In this document: one piece after another, positions 45,805 to 58,713 of the stretch
Layout: the number at the start of each line of letters is the position of its first letter
Numbering within the stretch: the first letter of the stretch is position 1
NCBI GenBank assembly: GCA_000620545.1
Contig: JIBA01000013.1
Location: 310,001 to 374,000, forward strand
Origin: Intrasporangiaceae bacterium URHB0013
Lineage (GTDB): Bacteria > Actinomycetota > Actinomycetes > Actinomycetales > Dermatophilaceae
Direction: 5' to 3'
Length of the DNA stretch: 64,000 nucleotides
Program-made: the position numbers and the translations under genes
Notes under the pieces: model-generated
What the model was told of the DNA's origin: nothing
What the model saw: only the letters and a program-made list of their open reading frames with translations
The model's database searches: none

Positions 45805-47187
45805 TCAGGCCGTGAACTCGTCGGCGACGTCGAGCGCCGCGTCCAGGGCTGCCAGACCCTCCTCGACCTCGTCCGGCGTCGTCGTGCAGGGCGGCACGAC
45901 ATGGGTGCGGTTGAAGTGGGTGAACGGCCACAGTCCCCGCTCCTTGCAGGCCGCGGCGAAGGCCGTCATCGGCCGGGCGGCGTCACCCGCCGCGTTGTAC
46001 GGCACCAGCGGCTCGCGGGTCTCCCGGTCACGGACGAGCTCGACCGCCCAGAACACCCCAAGGCCGCGGACGTCGCCGACGCTCGGGTGTCTCTCCGCGA
46101 TCTCGCGCAGGCGCGGGGCGATGACGTCGTTGCCGAGCATCCGGGCGTTCTCGATGATGCCCTCCTCGCGGAAGGCGTTGATCGAGGCGACGGCAGAGGC
46201 ACACGCGAGCGGGTGGCCCGAGTAAGTCAGACCTCCGGGGAAGGGGCGCTGGTCGAAGGTCGCCCGGATCTCGTCGGCGATGACGACGCCCCCAAGCGGG
46301 ACGTAGCCGGAGTTGACGCCCTTGGCGAAGGTGATGAGATCGGGGCGGACTCCCCACCGGTCGACGGCGAACCACTCGCCGCAGCGGCCGAACCCGGCCA
46401 TGACCTCGTCGGCGATGAGCATGATGCCGTGTTCGTCGCAGAGGTCGCGGACGCCCTGGAGGTAGCCGTCCGGCGGGACGAGGATGCCGTTGGTCCCGAC
46501 GACCGTCTCGAGGATGATCGCCGCGATGGTGTGGGCGCCCTCGACCATGATCGTGTCGCGCAGGTGCTGCAGCGCGCGGTCGCGCTCCTGCTCCTCGGTC
46601 TCGGAGTGGAAGGCAGAGCGGTAGGTGTACGGACCCCAGAAGTGGACGATGCCCGACAGTCCCGGCTCGGAGGGCCACCGTCGCGGGTCGCCGGTCAGCG
46701 TGATCGAGCCGCCGGTCGCGCCGTGGTAGCTGCGGTAGGTCGCGAGCACCTTGTGGCGGCCGGTGTGCAGGCGCGCCATGCGGATCGCGTTCTCGTTGGC
46801 CTCGGCCCCGCCGTTGGTGAAGAAGACGGCGGACAGTCCCTCGGGCGCCACCTCGGTGATGAGCCGTGCCGCCTCGCTGCGCGCGTCGTTGGCGAAGGAC
46901 GGCGCGACCGTCGCGAGCCGGGCTGCCTGCTCCTGGATGGCGGCGACGACCTTCGGGTGGTTGTAGCCGATGTTGACGTTGACGAGCTGGCTGCTGAAGT
47001 CGAGATAGCGCGTGCCGTCGTAGTCCCAGAAGTAGGAGCCTTGTGCCCGGGCGATGGGCAGCGGGTCGATGAGGCCCTGCGCGGACCACGAGTGGAAGAC
47101 GTGGGCGCGGTCGAGCGCCCGCACCTCGTCGACGCCCATCTGGTCGAGGAGGTCCTTGACGACGGTGCGCTGGTCGAGCTCGGTCAT
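45805..47187 (-). CDS. Class III omega-amino-acid:pyruvate aminotransferase
   Basis: PLP aminotransferase, 460 aa. The PLP lysine lies in LITFAKGVNSGYVPLGGVV; other marks are TNGGAEANENAIRMAR and ADEVMAGFGRCGEWFA. The family covers beta-alanine-, taurine- and GABA-type substrates. The gene follows mmsA by 11 nt and is in the same operon, which favours beta-alanine to malonate semialdehyde. ATG at 47187 with GAGAGGAC. Confidence 0.85.
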   Translation of the reverse strand: MTELDQRTVVKDLLDQMGVDEVRALDRAHVFHSWSAQGLIDPLPIARAQGSYFWDYDGTRYLDFSSQLVNVNIGYNHPKVVAAIQEQAARLATVAPSFANDARSEAARLITEVAPEGLSAVFFTNGGAEANENAIRMARLHTGRHKVLATYRSYHGATGGSITLTGDPRRWPSEPGLSGIVHFWGPYTYRSAFHSETEEQERDRALQHLRDTIMVEGAHTIAAIILETVVGTNGILVPPDGYLQGVRDLCDEHGIMLIADEVMAGFGRCGEWFAVDRWGVRPDLITFAKGVNSGYVPLGGVVIADEIRATFDQRPFPGGLTYSGHPLACASAVASINAFREEGIIENARMLGNDVIAPRLREIAERHPSVGDVRGLGVFWAVELVRDRETREPLVPYNAAGDAARPMTAFAAACKERGLWPFTHFNRTHVVPPCTTTPDEVEEGLAALDAALDVADEFTA

Positions 47188-47198
47188 GGTGCGTCCTC

Positions 47199-48701
47199 TC
47201 AGCGGTTGCGCGGGAAGCCGAGGTCGACCGTCGAGGTGGCCGGGTCGGGCCACCGCTGTGTCACGACCTTGCCGCGCGTGTAGAAGTTGATGCCCTCGGG
47301 GCCGTACATGTGGGTGTCGCCGAAGAGCGAGTCCTTCCACCCGCCGAAGGAGTAGTAGGCCACGGGCACGGGGATCGGCACGTTGATGCCGACCATCCCG
47401 ACCTCGACCTCGTTCTGGAAGCGGCGCGCGGCGCCACCGTCGCGGGTGAAGATCGCGGTGCCGTTGGCGTACTGGTTGCGGTTGATGAGCGCGAGCCCCT
47501 CGTCGTAGGTCGCTACGCGCACGACCGACAGGACGGGTCCGAAGATCTCGTCGCGGTAGACCGTCATGTCGGGAGTGACGTCGTCGAGGAGGGTCATGCC
47601 GAGGAAGAAGCCGTCCTCGGGGACGGCCTGGTCGCGCCCGTCCACGACGACGGTGGCCCCGGCCTCGGCACCGGCGGCGACGTAGCCGGCGACCTTGTCA
47701 CGGTGCTCGCGAGTGATGAGCGGCCCCATGTCCGTGCCCTCTGCCGCGCCCGGACCGACCGTGAGCTTCGGCAGTCTGGTGGAGATCGCCGAGACGAGGT
47801 CGTCGGCCACCTCGCCGACCGCCACGGCGACGGAGAGCGCCATGCAGCGCTCGCCCGCTGCCCCGTAGGCCGCCGACACGATGGCGTCCGCGGCCATGTC
47901 GATGTCTGCGTCGGGGAGGACCAGGGCGTGGTTCTTCGCGCCGCCCAGAGCCTGGACGCGCTTGCCGTTCGCCGTTCCCCGCTCGTAGATGTACTTCGCG
48001 ATCGGCGTCGAGCCGACGAAGCTGACGGCCGCGACGTCCTCGTGGTCGAGAAGGGCGTCGACCGCCTCCTTGTCGCCGTGGACGACGGTGAAGACGCCGT
48101 CGGGCAGGCCGGCGTCCTTCCACAGCTGCGCGAGGAAGAGCGCGGCCGACGGGTCCTTCTCGCTCGGCTTGAGCACGAAGCTGTTGCCGCACGCGATGGC
48201 GTTGGCGCACATCCACAGTGGCACCATCACCGGGAAGTTGAACGGCGTGATGCCGGCGACGACGCCGAGCGGCTGGCGGATGCTGTAGACGTCGACGCCG
48301 CTCGCGGCCTGTTCGGAGAACCCGCCCTTGAGCAGCTGCGGCACGCCGGTCGCGAACTCGACGTTCTCCAGCCCGCGGGCGATCTCGCCGACGGCGTCAG
48401 AGAGCACCTTGCCGTGCTCGGACGTGACGATGGCGGCCAGCTCGTCGGTGCGTGCGTGGAGCAGCTCGCGGAAACCGAAGAGGACCGCGGCCCGCTTCGC
48501 GAGCGAGCTGGTGCGCCAGTCGCGTCCGGCAGCCACTGCGGTCTTGACCGCTGCGTCCACCTCGACCGCGGAGGCGAGCGGCACCTCGCCCGTCTGGCGG
48601 CCGGTCGCCGGGTCGTGCACCGGGGCGGTACGGCCCGAGGTGCCCGGCACGCGGGAACCGGAGATCCAGTGGTCGATGGGCGTCACGGTGGGAGTCGTCA
48701 T
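47199..48701 (-). CDS. mmsA: CoA-acylating (methyl)malonate-semialdehyde dehydrogenase
   Basis: Aldehyde dehydrogenase, 500 aa, of the CoA-acylating class that turns malonate or methylmalonate semialdehyde into acetyl- or propionyl-CoA. NAD-binding GITPFNFPVMVPLWM and the catalytic-Cys segment AAYGAAGERCMALSVAVAVG are family-specific. ATG at 48701 is 7 nt after TAGCGT (48714-48709); TTGTAT (48737-48732) at 17 nt is a good -35. Leaderless. Confidence 0.92.
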   Translation of the reverse strand: MTTPTVTPIDHWISGSRVPGTSGRTAPVHDPATGRQTGEVPLASAVEVDAAVKTAVAAGRDWRTSSLAKRAAVLFGFRELLHARTDELAAIVTSEHGKVLSDAVGEIARGLENVEFATGVPQLLKGGFSEQAASGVDVYSIRQPLGVVAGITPFNFPVMVPLWMCANAIACGNSFVLKPSEKDPSAALFLAQLWKDAGLPDGVFTVVHGDKEAVDALLDHEDVAAVSFVGSTPIAKYIYERGTANGKRVQALGGAKNHALVLPDADIDMAADAIVSAAYGAAGERCMALSVAVAVGEVADDLVSAISTRLPKLTVGPGAAEGTDMGPLITREHRDKVAGYVAAGAEAGATVVVDGRDQAVPEDGFFLGMTLLDDVTPDMTVYRDEIFGPVLSVVRVATYDEGLALINRNQYANGTAIFTRDGGAARRFQNEVEVGMVGINVPIPVPVAYYSFGGWKDSLFGDTHMYGPEGINFYTRGKVVTQRWPDPATSTVDLGFPRNR

Positions 48702-48708
48702 GCCGTCC

Positions 48709-48755
48709 ACGCTACGTGTCACCTTCACCCCATACAAAGGACTCATTGCTATGTT
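48709..48755. promoter_or_regulatory. Divergent promoter region, mmsA/mocR
   Basis: mmsA: TTGTAT-N17-TAGCGT on the minus strand (48737-48709). mocR: TATGTT at 48750-48755, 6 nt before its ATG. The two promoters lie within 60 nt, so one MocR site could control both; I could not define a repeat operator. Confidence 0.65.
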
Positions 48756-48761
48756 ACGAAC

Positions 48762-50114
48762 ATGCGCGCCCTCATCTCCTCGATCGAGGAGCGCCTCGAC
48801 GCCCCCACCGCGAAGGGCCTGGCCCAAGCCGTGTCACGGGCCATCCGGGACGCCACCCTGCTCCCGGGGGACCAGCTGCCGCCGATCCGCCGGGTGGCCG
48901 AGGAGCTGATGATGTCCCCGACCACGGTCAGCGCCGCCTGGCAGCTCCTCGCGCGCTCGGGGACCATCCGGTCGGACGGTCGGCGGGGCACGACCGTGGC
49001 GCCGACGGCTCGGGGCGGCGAGCGCTACACGAGGGCCTTGCGCCACGAGTCACCGGTGAGCCTCGATCTGTCGACCGGCATCCCGGACAGCGCCCTGCTG
49101 CCTGCCCTCGTGCCCGTGCTGTCCGCGCTCACCGACCCCACGACCCCGAGCAGCTACCTCGACGACCCCGTTCTCGACGAGCTGCGTACCGAGCTCACCA
49201 GGGACTGGCCGTATGCCGCCGACGACCTTCTCGTCGTCGACGGCGCCATGGACGCGCTCGACCTCGCCACCCGGGCGCTGCTGCGCCCCGGCGACCTCGT
49301 CCTCGTCGAGAACCCGGGCTTCCCTCCCCTGCTCGACCTGCTCGAGGACCGCGGCGTCGACGTCGTGGGCGTGCCACTGGACGAGACCGGGCTCCACCTC
49401 GACGGGGTCGAGGCGCTGCTTCCCCGCCGGCCCGCAGCCGTCGTCATCCAGCCCCGGGGCCAGAACCCGACGGGTGTGTCGATGTCACCGACCCGGGCAC
49501 GCCGTCTCGCCGCCCTGCTCAAGGGCCACGACTGCGTCGTCATCGAGGACGACTCCAGTGGACCCATCTCGACGTCGGCGCCGATCAGCCTCGGCGCGTG
49601 GATCCCCGACCAGGTGCTCCACATCCGCAGCTACAGCAAGTCCCACGGCCCCGACCTGCGGATCGCTGCCCTCAGCGGCCCGGACTCGCTGCTCGCCCCG
49701 GTGCGGCACGCACGCGCCATCGGTCAGGGCTGGACGAGCCGGCTGCTCCAGCGGGTCCTCGCCGGGCTGCTGCGCGACGAGGACTGCGCCCGCGGCATCG
49801 CCTCGGCCGGGGCGGAGTACGCGCGGCGCCGAGAGCTCGTCGTGGGCCGCCTCGCGGAGCACGGCATCGACGTGGCGGGCACCGACGGCCTCAACATCTG
49901 GGTTCCGGTGCGGGACGAGGCCGCTGCGGTGCTCCGCCTCGCGAGCCAGGGCATCGCGGTCACGCCGGGCTCGCCGTTCTCCGTCGAGCGTCTGGCCGGT
50001 CCGGAGGGGCACGTCCGCGTCACGACGGGCTTGATCAGGGCTGACCACCTCACGGTGGCGGACCTCATCGCCGAGGCGGCGAGCGCGGGCGCCTGGACGG
50101 CACAGCACCGTTGA
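48762..50114 (+). CDS. MocR-family regulator (GntR HTH + aminotransferase fold)
   Basis: 450 aa: N-terminal GntR winged helix (about 10-75, PPIRRVAEELMMSPTTVSAA) and a class I aminotransferase-like domain with the PLP lysine in HIRSYSKSHGPDLRIAA. MocR proteins (GabR, TauR) sense PLP and an amino-acid ligand and control an adjacent aminotransferase gene, which fits the divergent mmsA operon. Leaderless ATG at 48762. Confidence 0.9.
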   Translation: MRALISSIEERLDAPTAKGLAQAVSRAIRDATLLPGDQLPPIRRVAEELMMSPTTVSAAWQLLARSGTIRSDGRRGTTVAPTARGGERYTRALRHESPVSLDLSTGIPDSALLPALVPVLSALTDPTTPSSYLDDPVLDELRTELTRDWPYAADDLLVVDGAMDALDLATRALLRPGDLVLVENPGFPPLLDLLEDRGVDVVGVPLDETGLHLDGVEALLPRRPAAVVIQPRGQNPTGVSMSPTRARRLAALLKGHDCVVIEDDSSGPISTSAPISLGAWIPDQVLHIRSYSKSHGPDLRIAALSGPDSLLAPVRHARAIGQGWTSRLLQRVLAGLLRDEDCARGIASAGAEYARRRELVVGRLAEHGIDVAGTDGLNIWVPVRDEAAAVLRLASQGIAVTPGSPFSVERLAGPEGHVRVTTGLIRADHLTVADLIAEAASAGAWTAQHR

Positions 50115-50248
50115 TCAGTCTCACGCCGCCAGGACGCACCCCGTGGCGGGCAGGCTCGTCGCGTCACGCCGAGCGGATGCCCTCGGTAGTCGTCACGCGG
50201 CGCTGGGAGCCGTCCGTGACCGGATGACCTGCCGGGGACGGCTGAGCG

Positions 50249-50626
50249 TCAGGCTCGCTCGGCGTCGCGCGCCTTGACGCGCGCGTCCTCGGCCCGCACC
50301 TTGGCGAAGATGTCGCGCTCCGCCACGAGCCAGGCAGGCATCTCGTCGAGGATCGCCTTGATCTCGTCGGTCGTCAGGTGCTCGCCGACGCCACCGCGAG
50401 CGAGACCCGAGTTGGAGATGCCGAGTCGTCGCGCCGTCTCCTGGCGCGTGTGCGGGCCGTTGCGGCGCAGGGCCGAGAGCCACTCCGGCGGTTCGGCCTG
50501 CAGCGCGTTGAGCTCCGTGCGGCTGACGACCCCGTCCCGGAACTCCGCGGGGGTCTCCGACAGCAGGACACCGAGCTTCTTCGCGGCCGTGTGGGGCTTC
50601 ATGGTCTGCGGCTTCGGCGTGGGCAT
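50249..50626 (-). CDS. DUF5997 family protein
   Basis: Small protein, 125 aa. A central segment RQETARRLGISNSGLARGGV looks like a helix-turn-helix, but the family has no assigned function. ATG at 50626 lies 6 nt after TAGGCT (50638-50633). Divergent from a LysR substrate-domain protein; this pairing recurs in actinobacteria as I recall. Confidence 0.7.
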   Translation of the reverse strand: MPTPKPQTMKPHTAAKKLGVLLSETPAEFRDGVVSRTELNALQAEPPEWLSALRRNGPHTRQETARRLGISNSGLARGGVGEHLTTDEIKAILDEMPAWLVAERDIFAKVRAEDARVKARDAERA

Positions 50627-50790
50627 GGGACCAGCCTAGGGCGTCGAACCACCCGCCAGCTCCCGTGGTCAGCTCGGCCGGGCGCAGCACGGACGCTCCA
50701 CAATCCGCTCCCGGTCACCCGCCCGGCCGGGCCACCCCAGCCGCGTTGGACTAGCCTCGGAGCGACCTGTCCCGACCGCGAAGGCGCACC

Positions 50791-51573
50791 ATGACGGAAC
50801 CGTTCCGCGTCGAGTTCGTGCCGGGCGTGACGCCGGACAAGTGGCTCCGCGTGTGGGGCGAACGTCTGCCGGACTCGCCCTTGGAGGCCGTGCCCGTGGA
50901 CGACGGCGACGCCGTGGCCCACCTGCGCGACGGTACGTCGTCGATGGTGCTGCTCCGGCTCCCGGTCGATCGCGACGGGCTGCACGTCATCCCCCTCTAC
51001 GAGGAGGTCCCGGTCGTCGTCGTGGCCAAGGACCATGTCGTCGCCGCGTTCGACGAGGTCGACGTGGCCGATCTCGCCGAGGACGTCCTCCTGCAGGACC
51101 CCGCCCTGGTCCCTGAGTGGGCGGCCGCGGCCACGACGCAGGCGCGGGAGAAGGCCGCTGCGATGCCCGCCATGACGACGAAGCAGGCGGTGTCCGTGGT
51201 GGCCACGGGCTCCGGCATCGTCATCGTGCCGATGTCGGTGGCCCGCCTGCACCATCGCAAGGACGTCGTGCACCGTCCGGTCAGCGGCGTCGCTCCCTCA
51301 CGGATCGGACTGGCTTGGCGCGTCGACGACGAGGACCCAAGAACCGAGGACTTCATCGGCATCGTCCGCGGGCGCACGGAGCGCAGCACCCGCGGTGCCC
51401 CCTCGCCCGACGCCGCACCACCGTCCTCGAGGGGTGAGAACGCGTCCGGCCAGGCCGGCCGGGCCCAGTCCCCGGGCGGTCGCAACCATCGCCCCTCGCC
51501 CCGACGTGGTCAACAGACCGGCCGCAAGGGCGCAACGCGGGGAGGCGGATCCAGGCGCAAGGGTCGCCGGTGA
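50791..51573 (+). CDS. LysR substrate-binding domain protein without HTH
   Basis: 260 aa: a periplasmic-binding-protein-like LysR effector domain (residues 1-190, e.g. VIPLYEEVPVVVVAKDHVVA, SVVATGSGIVIVPMSVARLH) with no N-terminal HTH, followed by a disordered Arg/Gly-rich basic tail. ATG at 50791 has AAGG; TAGCCT (50752-50757) is the probable -10. The basic tail could bind nucleic acid. It may pair with DUF5997. Confidence 0.75.
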   Translation: MTEPFRVEFVPGVTPDKWLRVWGERLPDSPLEAVPVDDGDAVAHLRDGTSSMVLLRLPVDRDGLHVIPLYEEVPVVVVAKDHVVAAFDEVDVADLAEDVLLQDPALVPEWAAAATTQAREKAAAMPAMTTKQAVSVVATGSGIVIVPMSVARLHHRKDVVHRPVSGVAPSRIGLAWRVDDEDPRTEDFIGIVRGRTERSTRGAPSPDAAPPSSRGENASGQAGRAQSPGGRNHRPSPRRGQQTGRKGATRGGGSRRKGRR

Positions 51574-51630
51574 ACCGTCCGACGGTCAGCACCCGGCGTC
51601 ATCACGTCAAACTCGCGACGCCGGCGCGCC

Positions 51631-52338
51631 TCAGCGAGGAGCCCACGCGCTCGCCACGATCTTCGTGAGGTCGACCGCTCCGACCCCTGCGAGGGTGTCG
51701 ATGTGCACGGCGCCCTCGACGCGGGGCACGGGGACGACGTGCGGGATCGCGATCGTCGGCACGCCCGCAGCCGTTGCTGAGCGCACCCCCGCTGGTGAGT
51801 CCTCGATGGCGATGCAGTCCGCCGGGTCGGCACCGACGAGGCGCGCGGCCGCCAGGTAGGGCTCGGGGTGCGGCTTGCCGTGGCTCACCTCGTCGCCCGT
51901 GACGAGGTGCTCGAAAGCCCCCTCCGGCAGTCGCGCCACGACCGTGTCGGCCAGTGAGCGCCACGACATGGTCACGAGCAGCGACGGGACCCCGAGGGTC
52001 CCGAGCTCGAGCAGCAGCTCTCGCGCACCCGGGCGCCACGGGACGCGCTGCTCGACCTGGGCGATGACCCGCTGGAGCAGGGCGTCGATGATCTGGGGCA
52101 CCGACAAGGAGATCCCCGACTGGTCGATGATCAGCTGCGCCGAGACCTCGAGGGCGTTGCCGACGAGCTGGTGGGCGAACTCGTCGTTCCAGACGCCCCC
52201 GTGGGCTGCCACCAGCTCGTGCTCCGCCTCGATCCAGTAGGGCTCCGTGTCGACGAGCGTGCCGTCCATGTCCCACAGGACGGCGGCCGGCAGCGCCGGC
52301 ACCACTCGGTCGGGTTCGGCGGTGTGGGAGAGGGTCAC
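51631..52338 (-). CDS. HAD-family phosphatase (PGMB-like)
   Basis: Haloacid-dehalogenase hydrolase, 235 aa, beta-phosphoglucomutase-like: motif I DMDGTLVDTE, motif II LVTMS, motif III GKPHPEPYL and motif IV AIEDSPAGVRSA. Substrate unknown. GTG at 52338 begins 4 nt after the metH stop and has GGAGG in the metH end; cotranscribed. Confidence 0.88.
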   Translation of the reverse strand: MTLSHTAEPDRVVPALPAAVLWDMDGTLVDTEPYWIEAEHELVAAHGGVWNDEFAHQLVGNALEVSAQLIIDQSGISLSVPQIIDALLQRVIAQVEQRVPWRPGARELLLELGTLGVPSLLVTMSWRSLADTVVARLPEGAFEHLVTGDEVSHGKPHPEPYLAAARLVGADPADCIAIEDSPAGVRSATAAGVPTIAIPHVVPVPRVEGAVHIDTLAGVGAVDLTKIVASAWAPR

Positions 52339-52342
52339 CGGG

Positions 52343-56125
<3,783 letters not shown>

Positions 56126-56434
56126 CGTGGCTCCTCTCGGCGGCGCGGTTTCGCGCCGTGTGACGGGACCGGCCCGATTCTACGGACTCGCCGTGACTCA
56201 CGCGCCGCCGCCCGCACTGCGGTCACGCGCCGCCGCCCGCACTGCGGTCTCGCGCCGCCGCCCGCACTGCGGTCACGCGGCGCCACCGCACGGCATACCG
56301 CATGACAGAGTCGCCGGCCCGACGGCGGCTCAGGGTCGGGGCGAGGCGCGCCCGCCCCCGGCACTCCGGCGCGTCGGTGGCGGCAGGTCCTAGGCTGGAG
56401 GAGTGGACGCGACCGCGCCCACGGTGAAGGAGAC
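56126..56434. other. Intergenic region metH/PAC2
   Basis: 309 nt. It holds the 25-bp tandem repeat, a GGCATAC heptamer (56292), a TAGGCT -10-like hexamer (56391-56396) and the PAC2 ribosome site. No RNA gene recognised. Confidence 0.8.
56201..56275. repeat. 25-bp tandem repeat, three copies
   Basis: Units at 56201-56225, 56226-56250 and 56251-56275, identical except one terminal base. Core GCCGCCGCCCGCACTGCGGT. It lies 76-150 nt before the metH start codon, so it could sit in the metH leader or promoter. Confidence 0.88.
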
Positions 56435-57292
56435 ATGGTGCTGGAGTTCGAGGACGTGCCGGAGCTGACCGACCCGGTGCTCATCGCGGCCTTCGAGGGC
56501 TGGAACGACGCGGGTGAGGCCGCCACGAGTGCGGTTCGCCACCTCGCGGAGGTCTGGGACGCCGAGGTCGTCGCGGCCTTCGACCCCGAGGAGTACTACG
56601 ACTTCCAGGTCAACCGTCCCCGCGTCTCCCTCGAGGAGGGCCGGCGTCTGCTGGCCTGGCCCACGACGCGGATCCTCGTGGCGACCGAGACCGGCTTCGA
56701 CCGTGACGTCGTGCTCGTGCAGGGCATCGAGCCGTCGATGAGGTGGCGGACCTTCTCACTGGAGCTGCTGGAGCTCGCCGAACAGCTCGGGGTCACGACG
56801 GTCGTCACCGTCGGTGCCCTGCTCGCCGACGTCCCGCACACCCGGCCGATCCCGGTCACCGCCACCGCGGAGGACGAGGCGGCCATCCATCGCTTCGACG
56901 TCGAGGCGTCGCGCTACGAGGGCCCCACGGGCATCGTCGGGGTGCTGAGCCATGCCGCCTCCGACGCGGGCATCCCGACCGTCTCCGCCTGGGCCGCGGT
57001 GCCGCACTATGCCGGCGGCGCACCCTCGCCCAAGGCGTGCCTGAGCCTGCTGCGGCGGATCGAGTCGCTGCTCGGGATCACCGTCCCGCACGGCGAGCTC
57101 GAGGAGAACGCCCGTGCCTGGGAGCGCGGCGTCGACGAGCTCGCGCAGTCCGACGAGGAGGTCGCCGAGTACGTCCAGTCCCTCGAGGAGGCCCAGGACA
57201 CCGCCGAGCTCCCCGAGGCCAGTGGCGACGCGATCGCGCGCGAGTTCGAGCGCTACCTTCGCGGGCGCGACGACGACCAGACCGGCCGCTGA
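56435..57292 (+). CDS. PAC2 family protein
   Basis: 285 aa, PAC2 (proteasome assembly chaperone-like) fold: LIAAFEGWNDAGEAATSAVR, HTRPIPVTATAEDEAAI and the C-terminal helical tail. Many actinobacteria carry two or more such proteins; the biochemical role is unproven. ATG at 56435 with AAGGAG. Confidence 0.85.
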   Translation: MVLEFEDVPELTDPVLIAAFEGWNDAGEAATSAVRHLAEVWDAEVVAAFDPEEYYDFQVNRPRVSLEEGRRLLAWPTTRILVATETGFDRDVVLVQGIEPSMRWRTFSLELLELAEQLGVTTVVTVGALLADVPHTRPIPVTATAEDEAAIHRFDVEASRYEGPTGIVGVLSHAASDAGIPTVSAWAAVPHYAGGAPSPKACLSLLRRIESLLGITVPHGELEENARAWERGVDELAQSDEEVAEYVQSLEEAQDTAELPEASGDAIAREFERYLRGRDDDQTGR

Positions 57293-57392
57293 CGAGGCCG
57301 CGCCGACCACGCGGCAGCCCAGTCCGCACCCACGGACGCCAGAACAGCACCAGACGCAGACTGATCCGCAGCCCGGCCGGCGGTGCGAACCG

Positions 57393-58649
57393 TCAGAGAC
57401 GGATGCCGAGCAGCGCGTCGAGCGCCCGGCCGAGCACACCCGGCGCACCCGGGTCATCGCCGCCGCGGGTCAGGGCCTGGCTGGCCCACCGGTCGACGGC
57501 CTCGAGCGCCTTCGGGCTGTCGAGGTCGTCGGCGAGAGCCGCGCGGATGTCGTCGACGGTCTGGTCGGCGACCGGTCCGCCGTTCCCGGACAGCGCCTCG
57601 TGCCACGTCGCCAGACGCTGCTGGGCCTCGACGAGCTGCTCGTCGGTCCACATCCAGTCATGCGCGTGGTGGCGGGCGAGCAGGGCGAGACGGATCGCCA
57701 TCGGGTCGACGCCGTCGCGTCGCAGCTGCGAGACGAGCACGAGGTTGCCCTTGCTCTTGCTCATCTTCTCCCCGTCGAGGCCGACCATGGCCTGGTGCAC
57801 GAACGACCGCGCGAAGGATGTGGATGCGCTGAGCGCTCGACCGTGGGCCGAGCTCATCTCGTGGTGCGGAAAGACGAGGTCGGTGCCACCGCCCTGCACG
57901 TCGACCGGGATGCCGAGGTGGTCGAGGGCGATGCACGCGCACTCGATGTGCCACCCGGGACGGCCCCAGCCGAGGCTGCCGCCGTCCCACTCGGGCTCGC
58001 CGTCGCGGTGCGCCCGCCAGAGCAGGGCGTCGAGGCGGTTGCGCTTGCCCTCGCGGTCCGGGTCGCCGCCACGCTCGGCGAAGACCTCCATCATGCCGGC
58101 CTCGTCGAGATGGCTGACGGAGCCGAAGCGCCCGTCCCGGGCCACGTCGAAGTAGTGGTCGCACGCACCCTCGCGCGAAGCGTCCGGCGCCGGCACGGCA
58201 TACGCCCAACCGTCGGCCACCAGCTTCTCGATGGGGCCGACGAAGGTGGGGATGCTCTCGACGGCGCCGAGGTACTCGTCCGGGGGGATGACGGCGAGCG
58301 CGGTCATGTCCTCGCGGAAGAGCGCGATCTCGCGGGTCGCGAGGTCGCGCCAGCCGACGCCGTCGCGCTCGGCCCGCTCGAGCAGGGGGTCGTCGACGTC
58401 GGTGATGTTCTGGACGTAGCGCACCGCGTGCCCGCTGTCTCGCAGCGCCCGACCGAGCAGGTCGAACGTCACGTACGTCGCCGCGTGTCCGAGGTGCGTG
58501 GCGTCGTAGGGCGTGATGCCGCAGACGTACAGGGTGACGACGTCGCCGCGCGCAGCAGGGACGAGCTCACCCGACGCCGTGTCGCGAACCCGCACCTCGG
58601 GTGCGCTGCCGGGAACCTTGGGGACGAACGGCATCGGCCAACTTCTCAC
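57393..58649 (-). CDS. mshC: Mycothiol ligase MshC
   Basis: Cys:GlcN-Ins ligase, 418 aa, a cysteinyl-tRNA-synthetase paralogue making the mycothiol precursor. [14 protein letters not shown] carries the Zn-Cys and HIGH-like motif; [11 protein letters not shown] is KMSKS. The anticodon domain is absent, as expected. GTG at 58649 is 6 nt after TAGAGT (58661-58656), and the resulting VRSWPMP start matches mycobacterial MshC; ATG 58634 is the alternative. Confidence 0.95.
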   Translation of the reverse strand: MRSWPMPFVPKVPGSAPEVRVRDTASGELVPAARGDVVTLYVCGITPYDATHLGHAATYVTFDLLGRALRDSGHAVRYVQNITDVDDPLLERAERDGVGWRDLATREIALFREDMTALAVIPPDEYLGAVESIPTFVGPIEKLVADGWAYAVPAPDASREGACDHYFDVARDGRFGSVSHLDEAGMMEVFAERGGDPDREGKRNRLDALLWRAHRDGEPEWDGGSLGWGRPGWHIECACIALDHLGIPVDVQGGGTDLVFPHHEMSSAHGRALSASTSFARSFVHQAMVGLDGEKMSKSKGNLVLVSQLRRDGVDPMAIRLALLARHHAHDWMWTDEQLVEAQQRLATWHEALSGNGGPVADQTVDDIRAALADDLDSPKALEAVDRWASQALTRGGDDPGAPGVLGRALDALLGIRL

Positions 58650-58713
58650 GCGCAGACTCTATCCCGGCGCCCATGGCCCCTCGGGACCGGTCAGAGAAGG
58701 GGTGGACGCGAGG

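Noticed and set aside
56201-56275. CRISPR array or attachment site
   Set aside because: Pure tandem repeats with no spacers, no integrase.
56126-56434. Cobalamin riboswitch upstream of metH
   Set aside because: No B12-box-like conserved core seen; the region is taken up by the 25-bp repeats.
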